From Clostridia bacterium (GTDB lineage Bacteria; Bacillota; Clostridia; Oscillospirales; CAG-382), in the NCBI GenBank assembly GCA_017938055.1, contig JAGBCG010000116.1:1-7703 (forward strand): DNA of 7,703 bases, given 5' to 3'. Below the pieces are notes generated by a model. The model made no database searches, was not told the DNA's origin, and saw only the letters and a list, made by a program, of their open reading frames with translations. Numbering within the stretch: position 1 is the first letter of the stretch; the number at the start of each line of letters is the position of its first letter. Positions 1 through 5,592 of this stretch are shown in pieces. Made by a program: the position numbers and the translations under genes.

Positions 1-300
1 GACCACGAGCTTGCAGGCAATGAAGACGATATCATTGCTGACCTTATTGAAACCTGTGCTCCCGACACAATAAGCGTTGAAAAGAACATTGCTTTAATAG
101 CTGTTGTGGGCAGAGGAATGAAAAATGCAAAAGGTACTGCTGCTTCCCTCTTCTCAGCTCTTGCTGCAGCTGACATCAACATCAGAATGATTGACCAGGG
201 CTCCAGTGAGCTTAACATTATCGTTGGCGTTGACAACAAGGATTTTGAAAAAGCTATTACCGAAACTTATGCTTATTTTGAGAAGAATAATCTCATCTGA
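1..300 (+). CDS. lysC: Aspartate kinase, C-terminal part (5' end outside window)
   Basis: The reading frame is open from base 1 to the TGA at 298-300 and gives 99 residues, so the start and the whole catalytic domain lie outside the window. Aspartate kinase phosphorylates L-aspartate in the cytoplasm, the first step towards lysine, threonine, methionine and diaminopimelate. What is visible is the regulatory C-terminus. After a linker, an ACT domain begins near visible residue 24. It contains the run AVVGRGM followed by a Gly-Thr-Ala-Ala helix start, then INIRMIDQGSSELNI, a hallmark of the aspartokinase ACT domain that binds the feedback-inhibiting amino acid. The protein ends in a short helix (YAYFEKNNLI), as is usual for the monofunctional enzyme. 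Which amino acid inhibits it cannot be told from this part. The internal ATG at 106 is inside the domain and is not a start. No convincing terminator follows; only a weak 5-bp hairpin at 365-380 is seen. Confidence 0.92.
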   Translation, partial: DHELAGNEDDIIADLIETCAPDTISVEKNIALIAVVGRGMKNAKGTAASLFSALAAADINIRMIDQGSSELNIIVGVDNKDFEKAITETYAYFEKNNLI

Positions 301-376
301 TGGCTGTTTGGTAAGTATCGTTTAACATATTTGCTCAATTTATTCACAATTTTCTGTAGAATTAAGCACTTTAATG

Positions 377-385
377 TGCTAAAAT
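377..385 (+). promoter_or_regulatory. Possible extended -10 promoter for the T-box/symporter transcript
   Basis: The string TGCTAAAAT matches an extended -10 element (TGn followed by TAAAAT, five of six to TATAAT). No good -35 hexamer lies 16-18 bases upstream, which is tolerable for extended -10 promoters. Transcription would start near 392, just before Stem I of the T-box. The TG element overlaps the right arm of a small inverted repeat, AGCAC (365-369) with GTGCT (376-380). Placement fits the leader, but the call rests on one element only. Confidence 0.4.
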
Positions 386-401
386 CTTAACATCTATTAA
401 A

Positions 402-726
402 GGCAGTGACCGAAAACAAGTAGGTTTGTTTTACATATCTTCAGAGAGCCGTCGGTTGGTGAAAGACGGTAGAATGGAAGCACACCGAATACATTTCGAG
501 AGCCGCATACCGAAGTTTTGCGACGGCAAAAATAGGCTATGACGTTTCACACACGTTACAGTGTAAGGGTTAAGGCAGAGCCGTAACGAAAGTAATTCTA
601 CTCGAGTGGATTCCTTTGGGTGACTGTCCGACCTGTTGAGGTTTTTACCGAAAGGTGAAAGCAAATTGAGGTGGTACCACGATTTATATCGTCCTCTGCT
701 ATTTTGTTTGGCAGAGGGCTTTTTTT
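402..726 (+). promoter_or_regulatory. T-box riboswitch leader, tyrosine specifier (TAC)
   Basis: This is a transcription-attenuating T-box that senses uncharged tRNA. In Stem I, the AG bulge is AGAGAG at 443-448. A distal helix CCGTC/GACGG (449-453 with 465-469) closes the GGTTGGTGAAA loop. The descending strand carries GAATACA at 487-493. The codon in the usual specifier position is TAC (490-492), followed by a purine, which means tyrosine. Further paired elements follow, including CGTTAC/GTAACG (554-559 with 583-588) and CCTTT/AAAGG (613-617 with 651-655). The T-box motif proper is at 663-681. Its antiterminator pairs GAGG (668-671) with CCTC (693-696) and ACGAT (679-683) with ATCGT (688-692) around the 7-base bulge TGGTACC. 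The variable base of TGGN is T, which pairs with discriminator A73, as bacterial tRNA-Tyr has. Uncharged tRNA-Tyr should therefore switch on the symporter gene. Threonine (ACA at 491-493) is a weaker reading because it would be followed by T. Confidence 0.93.
691..726 (+). terminator. T-box attenuator terminator
   Basis: GTCCTCTGC (691-699) pairs with GCAGAGGGC (711-719), nine pairs including one G-U, and is followed by seven T at 720-726. The left arm shares bases 691-696 with the antiterminator, so the two structures exclude each other. This is the expected read-through switch of a T-box. Confidence 0.93.
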
Positions 727-763
727 ATACCATTATCCCTGTGCCGTAGAAAGGATGGTTCAA

Positions 764-2302
764 ATGGTAATAAAAATTTTGTTTCTGGTTGTTTTCTTTG
801 CGATTACATTAGGTGTAGGCATTTACTGTCGCAAAACTGCAACAGACGTTAATGGATTTGTTCTTGGAGGAAGAAGTGTTGGTCCCTGGCTCACTGCTTT
901 TGCATACGGCACAAGCTACTTTTCTGCCGTTATCTTTATCGGCTACGCAGGTCAGTTTGGTTGGAAATATGGTCTTGCTTCTACATGGATTGGTATAGGT
1001 AATGCCATTCTTGGTTCTCTTCTTGCCTGGGTAGTACTTGGAAGACGTACGAGAATTATGACTCAAATGCTTGGTTCTGCAACAATGCCACAATTCTTTG
1101 AAAAGAGATATGACTCAAAAGCGTTAAAAGTTATTTCTTCGGCTATAACCTTTATTTTCCTTATTCCCTACACTGCTTCTCTTTTCAATGGTCTTTCAAG
1201 ATTATTTGAGTCCGCTTTTGGAATTGACTATGCTTACTGCGTAATTGCAATGTCTGTGCTGACAGGTATATATGTCATTGCAGGAGGTTATATGGCAACA
1301 GCTATAAACGACTTCATTCAGGGTATTATAATGCTTGTAGGTATCGTTGCCGTAATAGGTGCCGTTCTTGGAAGCCATGGTGGTTTTATAGGTTCTCTTA
1401 ATGAGCTTGCAAAAGTTCCCGTTCCGGAAACCGCAGGTCCTATTACTGCTTCAGGCTCATTTGCATCAATGTTCGGTCCTGATCCTGTAAACCTTTTGGG
1501 CGTTGTAATTCTCACCTCCCTTGGCACATGGGGACTTCCTCAAATGGTGCAAAAGTTCTACGCAATAAAGAGCGAAAAGGCTATAAGCAGAGGCACTCTC
1601 ATCTCCACATTCTTTGCAGTTATCGTTGCAGGCGGATGCTACTTTTTGGGTGGTTTTGCAAGAATCTCGGGTGTAGAAGCTATTAATGATGTTCCCATAG
1701 GCGGTTATGATGCAGTTATTCCAAAAATGCTTGAAGGACTTCCAACACTTCTCATTGCAATAGTCATTGTACTTGTTCTCTCTGCATCCATGTCAACTCT
1801 TTCCTCTCTTGTTCTTACATCAAGCTCCACTCTTACGCTTGACTTTATAAAAGGCTCTTTTGTTAAGAATATGAAAGAAAAGAAGCAGCTTTTAATTATG
1901 CGTATTTTCATTGTAGTATTCATTGTTATCTCTGCTATGATTGCCATTTACCAGGTTAAATCTGAAAGTGGTGCAGTTGCATTTATCGCACAGCTTATGG
2001 GTGTATCATGGGGTGCTCTGGCGGGTGCATTTCTTGCACCGTTTCTCTACGGTCTGTATGCAAAGTGGGCCTCCAAGGCTGCGACCTTTGCCTGCATGAT
2101 TTTTGGAGCAGGAATCATGGTTGCAAATCTTCTTTTCAGAAGCAGTTTTCCTGTTATTCTTCAATCACCTATTAACTGTGGTGCGTTTGCAATGTTCGCA
2201 AGCCTTATAATTTTCCCAATTATTTGTCTTGTTTCAAAAAAGCCCTCAAAGGAAACCATTGAAAAGTCATTCACAGGCATTAAGGAAAGACTTGAAGACT
2301 AA
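764..2302 (+). CDS. Sodium:solute symporter (SSS family), candidate tyrosine transporter
   Basis: The product is a 512-residue inner-membrane protein of the SSS family (TC 2.A.21, the PutP/PanF group), which couples solute uptake to sodium entry. It is hydrophobic throughout, consistent with the 13 helices usual for the family. Family marks visible are GGYMATAINDFIQG (174-187), the loop WGLPQMVQKFYA (256-267), and ASMSTLSSLV with the Ser-rich stretch to TLD (341-360). The last corresponds to the Na2 sodium-site helix of PutP, where the Ser-Thr of MSTL is a sodium ligand. I chose ATG 764 because AGAAAGG (748-754) sits 9 bases upstream. ATG 755 touches that site, and the GTG at 671 lies inside the T-box. 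The substrate is not shown by the protein itself. The tyrosine T-box directly upstream suggests tyrosine or a precursor or peptide form of it (inference). The gene is monocistronic, with a terminator right after it. Confidence 0.9.
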   Translation: MVIKILFLVVFFAITLGVGIYCRKTATDVNGFVLGGRSVGPWLTAFAYGTSYFSAVIFIGYAGQFGWKYGLASTWIGIGNAILGSLLAWVVLGRRTRIMTQMLGSATMPQFFEKRYDSKALKVISSAITFIFLIPYTASLFNGLSRLFESAFGIDYAYCVIAMSVLTGIYVIAGGYMATAINDFIQGIIMLVGIVAVIGAVLGSHGGFIGSLNELAKVPVPETAGPITASGSFASMFGPDPVNLLGVVILTSLGTWGLPQMVQKFYAIKSEKAISRGTLISTFFAVIVAGGCYFLGGFARISGVEAINDVPIGGYDAVIPKMLEGLPTLLIAIVIVLVLSASMSTLSSLVLTSSSTLTLDFIKGSFVKNMKEKKQLLIMRIFIVVFIVISAMIAIYQVKSESGAVAFIAQLMGVSWGALAGAFLAPFLYGLYAKWASKAATFACMIFGAGIMVANLLFRSSFPVILQSPINCGAFAMFASLIIFPIICLVSKKPSKETIEKSFTGIKERLED

Positions 2303-2324
2303 TTTATCACACAGCAATTCAGTA

Positions 2325-2363
2325 AGGAGTCATCTTTTACAAGATGGCTCCTCCTTTGTTTTT
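2325..2363 (+). terminator. Rho-independent terminator after the symporter
   Basis: AGGAGTCATCTT (2325-2336) pairs with AAGATGGCTCCT (2341-2352), twelve pairs with one G-T wobble and a TTAC loop. A T-rich stretch with five T at 2359-2363 follows. It lies 22 bases past the symporter stop and should end that transcript. Confidence 0.88.
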
Positions 2364-2626
2364 ATCAAACAATTTATTGAAAATCATTATTTGCTACTAT
2401 TAAAATTTTATCATCGTTTTGCAAGCATTGTGGTAAACAGCCTTAATATTTTATTTTGCATTTTTACAATCATCACTTCTTTTTTTAATCTTATTTTATT
2501 TGATTATATTTTTATTAGGAACACTTAAACTGTTATTTCAAATACTTTTACAGACTTTTTTGTAATTATTGTGTTTTTTACTTTTAACATAACCAAAGCT
2601 GTCGGTGTCACGGCTCAAAAATGTTT

Positions 2627-2634
2627 CATAACAT
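2627..2634 (+). promoter_or_regulatory. Possible sporulation-sigma -10 element upstream of the Cys-rich gene
   Basis: CATAACAT fits the CATAnnnT core shared by the -10 boxes of the mother-cell factors sigma-E and sigma-K. A start near 2641 would leave a leader of about 43 bases. The -35 side is weak: an AC pair at 2610-2611 is 15 bases upstream, slightly short for sigma-K. No better sigma-A promoter is apparent close by. The likely spore-surface role of the gene makes this attractive, but the match is short and could be chance. Confidence 0.25.
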
Positions 2635-2636
2635 GT

Positions 2637-2661
2637 AGTGACGAAGAAATTCGTCTTCACT
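2637..2661 (+). other. Leader hairpin just before the ribosome binding site
   Basis: AGTGA (2637-2641) pairs with TCACT (2657-2661). Inside it CGAA (2642-2645) pairs with TTCG (2650-2653) around a GAAA loop, with a three-base bulge TCT at 2654-2656. It ends 6 bases before the AGAAAGGA ribosome binding site (2668-2675). It may stabilise the transcript or tune translation; it is not a terminator because no T-run follows. Confidence 0.45.
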
Positions 2662-2683
2662 CCATACAGAAAGGAACATCACC

Positions 2684-3439
2684 ATGGCATACTGTAACAG
2701 TTCATTATACAGAAACAACTCTTGCGGATGTGGCAACAATTCAGGTTCCTGCGGATGTAACAGCAATAACAGAGTTTGCGGATGCAACTCAGGCTGCGGA
2801 TGTAACGGCAATAACGGCGTTTGCGGATGCAATACTAATAACAACAGCACTTGCGGCTGCTCAAACAGACCTATGTGGAATTGTCCTCCTCGTCATTCTG
2901 TTTGCTCCACCTGTCCTCCCGGTACCTTTCCCTGCCCATGCCGCCCCCCTTTTTATCCCAACTACTGTCCTTGCGAATGCAACGGGAGTAATTCCCCGGA
3001 CTTTCCCTCAGAAAGAGCAGGAGCATTTGCTTTCCTTAGTTCTTCAGGCACTACGCTGACTACAGGCAGCATTGTACCTTTGAGATATGTCCTGGGAACC
3101 GGAAATCTTGCAAAAAACACCACAAGCGGTGCTGTAAGCCTTGAGAGCGGAACTTACACAGCAGCATATTCCGTAAGTGGTGTAGCTCCCGAAGCAGGCC
3201 TTACAATAACCGTAACACCTGAATACGGCGGAATACTTCACCCTGAATTTGCCCGTTCATTCACCTCTACTGCCGCAGCACAAAGCTTTGAGCTTTCTGG
3301 TCTTTTAGGTATTACTCTGCCTACAGACACAACGCTTAGTCTTAACGTAACCATTACCGGCGATGCAACGGCAGACACAACAATTACCGGTGTAAATGCT
3401 TCAATGATTATAAACAAAATCTACGACATCACAGGCTAA
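2684..3439 (+). CDS. Cys-rich CGC-repeat protein with BclA-like C-terminal domain, probable spore surface protein
   Basis: I do not recognise this 251-residue protein as a named family; the role is inferred. ATG 2684 follows AGAAAGGA by 8 bases. There is no signal peptide, so the protein is probably made and assembled in the cytoplasm, as spore coat proteins are in the mother cell. Residues 1-60 are Asn/Gly/Ser with six Cys-Gly-Cys motifs at 14, 23, 32, 38, 47 and 57, spaced 9, 9, 6, 9 and 10. Residues 63-101 are Pro/Cys-rich, with Cys-Pro-Pro, Cys-Pro-Cys and Cys-Glu-Cys. All 21 cysteines fall within the first 99 residues. Residues 110-251 have none and are Thr/Ser/Ala/Gly/Val-rich with alternating hydrophobic strands. 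This part opens with GAFAFLSSSGTTL and closes with ASMIINKIYDITG, a layout like the TNF/C1q-like C-terminal trimer domain of BclA-type exosporium glycoproteins. No collagen-like Gly-X-Y stalk is present. The head could be disulfide cross-linked or bind metal. It stands alone between two terminators. Confidence 0.85.
   Translation: MAYCNSSLYRNNSCGCGNNSGSCGCNSNNRVCGCNSGCGCNGNNGVCGCNTNNNSTCGCSNRPMWNCPPRHSVCSTCPPGTFPCPCRPPFYPNYCPCECNGSNSPDFPSERAGAFAFLSSSGTTLTTGSIVPLRYVLGTGNLAKNTTSGAVSLESGTYTAAYSVSGVAPEAGLTITVTPEYGGILHPEFARSFTSTAAAQSFELSGLLGITLPTDTTLSLNVTITGDATADTTITGVNASMIINKIYDITG
2723..2859 (+). repeat. In-frame degenerate repeat encoding the Cys-Gly-Cys motifs
   Basis: The octamer TGCGGATG occurs at 2723, 2750, 2777, 2795 and 2822, with a variant TGCGGCTG at 2852. 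Spacings are 27, 27, 18, 27 and 30 bases. The segments between carry recurrent AAY-AAY codons for Asn-Asn. All units keep the same frame, so the array probably grew by duplication of an 18-27 base unit inside the gene. Such arrays can vary in copy number between strains. Confidence 0.85.
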
Positions 3440-3450
3440 TATCAAACGAA

Positions 3451-3472
3451 AAGGACTGCGAAAGCAGTCCTT
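3451..3472. terminator. Bidirectional terminator between convergent genes
   Basis: AAGGACTGC (3451-3459) and GCAGTCCTT (3464-3472) form a perfect nine-pair stem closed by a GAAA tetraloop. It lies 11 bases after the plus-strand stop at 3439 and 4 bases after the minus-strand stop at 3477. On the minus strand the stem runs into TTTTC, and on the plus strand into TTAAATTTAATTT. It therefore works best for the minus-strand operon and plausibly serves both. Confidence 0.8.
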
Positions 3473-3476
3473 AAAT

Positions 3477-4211
3477 TTAATTTAGTTGTAAATCTTCTTT
3501 AGAGCTGTAATAATCGTTATATTTCTTTCCTCTGGTGGAAACTCTTGCTTTTGCTCTGTTAAATACTACGCCCAAGATCTTTGCATCTGCAAATTCAAGG
3601 TTTTTAATAGCCTCCTGCAACTCGGGATATGAGGTCTTATTATTTGAAGCCACCACCAACACTCCGTCCACCCTATTACATAGAGAAAGAGCATCCGATA
3701 CAACCGTAACAGGAGGTGTGTCAACAATTATAACATCAAACATTTCCTCAAGCTTTTGAAAAAGCCTGTCCACATATTTTCCTGAAAGCAATTCAGACGG
3801 GTTTGGCGGAAGTATTCCCGATGCAATAAGATACAGATTTTCTACACCCGGTACTGTTTGCAAACATTCCTCAAGAGTGTTTTGACCCGAAAGAATACCT
3901 GAAAGTCCTTTTTTTGCAGACATGTTGAAATACTTATGTGTTGTGGGTTTTCTTAAGTCTGCATCCACAATTACAACTCTCATATCTGCCTGAGCAAATG
4001 TAATAGCTGTATTAACGCTTACTGTAGTTTTACCATCACCGGGATTTGCACTTGTAAACAAAACTTTTCTTGCACGGTTTTCCTCGGCAGGAATTGAAAA
4101 CATTATATTTGTTCTCAACGCCTTATATGCCTCAACAACACGGAAAAGCGGCTTTTTTATTATTGTATCAAATGTTCTGTTGATAATATCAGCATTTTTA
4201 TTAAAAAACAT
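3477..4211 (-). CDS. cpsD: CpsD/CapB-type bacterial tyrosine kinase
   Basis: The product is a 244-residue cytoplasmic P-loop kinase of the BY-kinase family. These kinases autophosphorylate a C-terminal tyrosine cluster and work with a membrane activator to control export and chain length of surface polysaccharide. Motifs in order are EAYKALR (27-33), the ExxR/KxxR interface motif after an N-terminal extension; the Walker A loop SANPGDGKTT (54-63); Walker A' VVIVDADLRKP (79-89); the GILPPNPSELL signature (132-142); and Walker B VIIVDTPP (160-167). The tail has only three tyrosines, Y231, Y234 and Y235, a short version of the usual cluster. Length is typical of stand-alone CpsD. The start ATG 4209-4211 has GGAAGGAAAG upstream and lies 2 bases past the stop of cpsC, so the two are co-translated. 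No glycosyltransferase, Wzx or Wzy gene lies nearby in this window. A MinD/ParA-type ATPase is excluded by the CpsD-specific signature and tail. Confidence 0.93.
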   Translation of the reverse strand: MFFNKNADIINRTFDTIIKKPLFRVVEAYKALRTNIMFSIPAEENRARKVLFTSANPGDGKTTVSVNTAITFAQADMRVVIVDADLRKPTTHKYFNMSAKKGLSGILSGQNTLEECLQTVPGVENLYLIASGILPPNPSELLSGKYVDRLFQKLEEMFDVIIVDTPPVTVVSDALSLCNRVDGVLVVASNNKTSYPELQEAIKNLEFADAKILGVVFNRAKARVSTRGKKYNDYYSSKEDLQLN

Positions 4212-4213
4212 TC

Positions 4214-5011
4214 TTATCGCTTTCCTTCCGTTTGTTTTTTTCCTGCACTATCCGAACTCATATCCGGTATAACACCGATAACTGCAAGTCCTGTTTTTTC
4301 AGCAAGAGATTTCTCGTCCTTGACTCTTGTATCCGTGCTTTCAATTACATATGCCAGAGTCATAGCCAAAATCAGTCCAAACAAAGCACCCGCCAAAGTC
4401 ATAACAAGCACCATGTTATTGATTGGCTTATCAGAAAGTACCGCCTTGTCTATTACAGTAACAACGCCTACTCCGGGATATTTTTCCTCAATGTAGTCAC
4501 TTGCCACCGCTTCAACGCAGCATGCAATGGCAAAAGCCTCTTTATATGAACCGGATTTTACCGATACATCAAAGGATATTTTTTCTTCCTCCGACTTATA
4601 CGTAATCATTTCCTTAACAGCATTCGCTTTGTATGTTTTGCCTTCGGGAATATATTGCAAAAGTTCCTTTATATTATCCTTTTTTTGTTTGGAATCAGTT
4701 TCGCGGACATTTCCGTTCAAGTAAAATACAATTTCCTCTGCAAAATCCCTTGTATCAAGAATGTCAATGTATGTACCAAGCACAAGCTGTGCATACGCAA
4801 CTGTTCTCTGGCTATCGAGCACATCGCTTTCAACACTTTGCCCTCTTGTTTGAATACAGTATTTAGTACTTGCTTCAAATTTAGGTACAACAAAATACTT
4901 GCTGTAAATAAACAAAACCACGCCGCAAATAATAATTCCTGCCAACAACAGATAAATCCACCTGACAGCCAATTTTAACAAATCCATAAGGCTTATTTCT
5001 TTTTTATCCAT
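4214..5011 (-). CDS. cpsC: CpsC/Wzz-like membrane activator of the tyrosine kinase
   Basis: This 265-residue protein has the two-helix Wzz layout. A short cytoplasmic N-terminus is followed by transmembrane segment 1 (about 17-40), an extracytoplasmic domain (about 41-198), transmembrane segment 2 (about 199-223) and a cytoplasmic tail of about 42 residues. The tail ends the conserved part with the run VIGVIPD (244-250) and then a charged stretch. In this family the tail contacts and activates the CpsD kinase, and the outer domain influences polysaccharide chain length. The proline-rich stretch usually found before segment 2 is reduced to one proline (P196). ATG 5009-5011 follows GAGGAAAG by 3 bases. 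A sigma-A-like promoter lies directly upstream. Sequence identity to named CpsC proteins looks low, so the name is given by domain and by the kinase partner. Confidence 0.85.
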   Translation of the reverse strand: MDKKEISLMDLLKLAVRWIYLLLAGIIICGVVLFIYSKYFVVPKFEASTKYCIQTRGQSVESDVLDSQRTVAYAQLVLGTYIDILDTRDFAEEIVFYLNGNVRETDSKQKKDNIKELLQYIPEGKTYKANAVKEMITYKSEEEKISFDVSVKSGSYKEAFAIACCVEAVASDYIEEKYPGVGVVTVIDKAVLSDKPINNMVLVMTLAGALFGLILAMTLAYVIESTDTRVKDEKSLAEKTGLAVIGVIPDMSSDSAGKKQTEGKR

Positions 5012-5044
5012 ATTCTTTCCTCACACGAATGCAATATATAGAGT

Positions 5045-5073
5045 AGTATAGCACACAATTTCTATAATTGCAA
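5045..5073 (-). promoter_or_regulatory. Sigma-A-like promoter for cpsC-cpsD
   Basis: Read on the minus strand, TTGCAA (5068-5073) is the -35 and TATACT (5045-5050) the -10, separated by exactly 17 bases. They match consensus at four and five of six positions. The -35 starts 3 bases after the stop of the AroK-like gene and the -10 lies 33 bases before the cpsC start. This allows cpsC-cpsD to be expressed apart from the upstream operon. No terminator is seen in the gap, so read-through is also possible. Confidence 0.6.
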
Positions 5074-5076
5074 GTA

Positions 5077-5592
5077 TCATTTTTGTTGAATAAAACAAAT
5101 AATACTTTTCTTTATTTTTTCAACGTTTTCTTCCACCGTTGAGTTTTGGCAATCCACCGTAACATGTGCGTATTTTTCATAATACGGTGTTCTGAAGTTA
5201 TATATATCCTCTAATGTTTCATTCTTCTCTGCTGCAATTCCTCTTGTGGAACGATTATTGATTCTCTTTTGAATTTCACAAAGCGGAAGCTTTATGTAAA
5301 CACACACTGCGTTTTCAAGAAGATGCTTCATAGAGCTTTCACGCAAAACGGCACTTCCACCCGTTGAATAAACACTGTTTTTTGACATATCAAGGGAAAG
5401 AATCGCCTGTTCTTCCCTGTCCAATAGCCCTTCAACTCCCTCTTTTTCAAGGGTTTGCTGCAAAAGACAGCCTGTCATGTTCTGAATAACAATATCAGTG
5501 TCTACAAAACCCATTCCCAGTTCCTTTGCAAGAATAACTCCAAGGGTGCTTTTGCCACATCCGGGCATTCCGATAAGAATTATATTCTTCAT
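5077..5592 (-). CDS. aroK: Shikimate kinase-like protein (AroK family, variant active site)
   Basis: The product is a 171-residue P-loop kinase of the length and fold of shikimate kinase, which makes shikimate 3-phosphate for chorismate and aromatic amino acids in the cytoplasm. Family marks are the Walker A GMPGCGKST (8-16), the substrate-side DTD (31-33), the TGG loop (77-79) and the helix FRTPYYEKYA (133-142), whose Arg matches the shikimate-binding Arg near 136. Three sites differ from the textbook enzyme. The third Gly of the GGG loop is Ser (S80). The Phe-Arg pair before the ExxxL helix is Leu-Asp with Arg one place later (57-59). The lid has STRGIA (115-120) instead of RPLL. I recall similar proteins in Clostridia annotated as shikimate kinase, so this may be a subfamily feature. 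The start overlaps the folD stop by four bases (ATGA), so translation is coupled. Kinase fold is near certain; the exact substrate is less so. Confidence 0.82.
   Translation of the reverse strand: MKNIILIGMPGCGKSTLGVILAKELGMGFVDTDIVIQNMTGCLLQQTLEKEGVEGLLDREEQAILSLDMSKNSVYSTGGSAVLRESSMKHLLENAVCVYIKLPLCEIQKRINNRSTRGIAAEKNETLEDIYNFRTPYYEKYAHVTVDCQNSTVEENVEKIKKSIICFIQQK

Larger units (their letters stand above)
2364..2683. other. AT-rich intergenic stretch without a gene
   Basis: These 320 bases separate the symporter terminator from the Cys-rich protein gene. They are strongly T-rich on the plus strand, especially 2450-2590. An open frame that crosses from inside the symporter gene to about 2528 has no ribosome binding site and runs through the terminator, so I do not call it. 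I see no RNA gene. The last 60 bases carry the leader of the next gene, with a possible sporulation-type -10 and a small hairpin described separately. Confidence 0.6.

Noticed and set aside
365..380. AGCAC/GTGCT inverted repeat as a terminator for aspartate kinase
   Set aside because: The stem is only five pairs and no T-run follows; it overlaps a likely promoter element instead.
431..664. Minus-strand open frame of 77 codons across the T-box
   Set aside because: The region is fully explained by the riboswitch on the plus strand; there is no ribosome binding site and no recognisable protein features.
671..763. Upstream GTG/ATG starts for the symporter (GTG 671, ATG 755)
   Set aside because: GTG 671 lies inside the T-box antiterminator and its frame runs through the terminator hairpin. 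ATG 755 abuts the ribosome binding site. ATG 764 has correct spacing and begins the first hydrophobic helix.
2229..2528. Plus-strand open frame of 99 codons after the symporter
   Set aside because: It begins inside the symporter gene, runs through the terminator hairpin and reads T-rich DNA; no ribosome binding site.
2626..2850. Minus-strand frame with His-Pro-Gln/Leu repeats
   Set aside because: This is the antisense reading of the Cys-Gly-Cys repeat and has no start signals; the pattern follows from the coding strand.
2723..2859. CRISPR-like regular spacing of TGCGGATG
   Set aside because: The repeated unit is only about 8 bases, the spacing is 18-30 bases and always in frame, and the intervening segments resemble each other. 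It is a coding repeat.
2571..3059. Second plus-strand frame of 162 codons over the Cys-rich gene
   Set aside because: It is a shadow of the repeat array. The frame at 2684 has the ribosome binding site and a coherent two-part protein ending just before a terminator.
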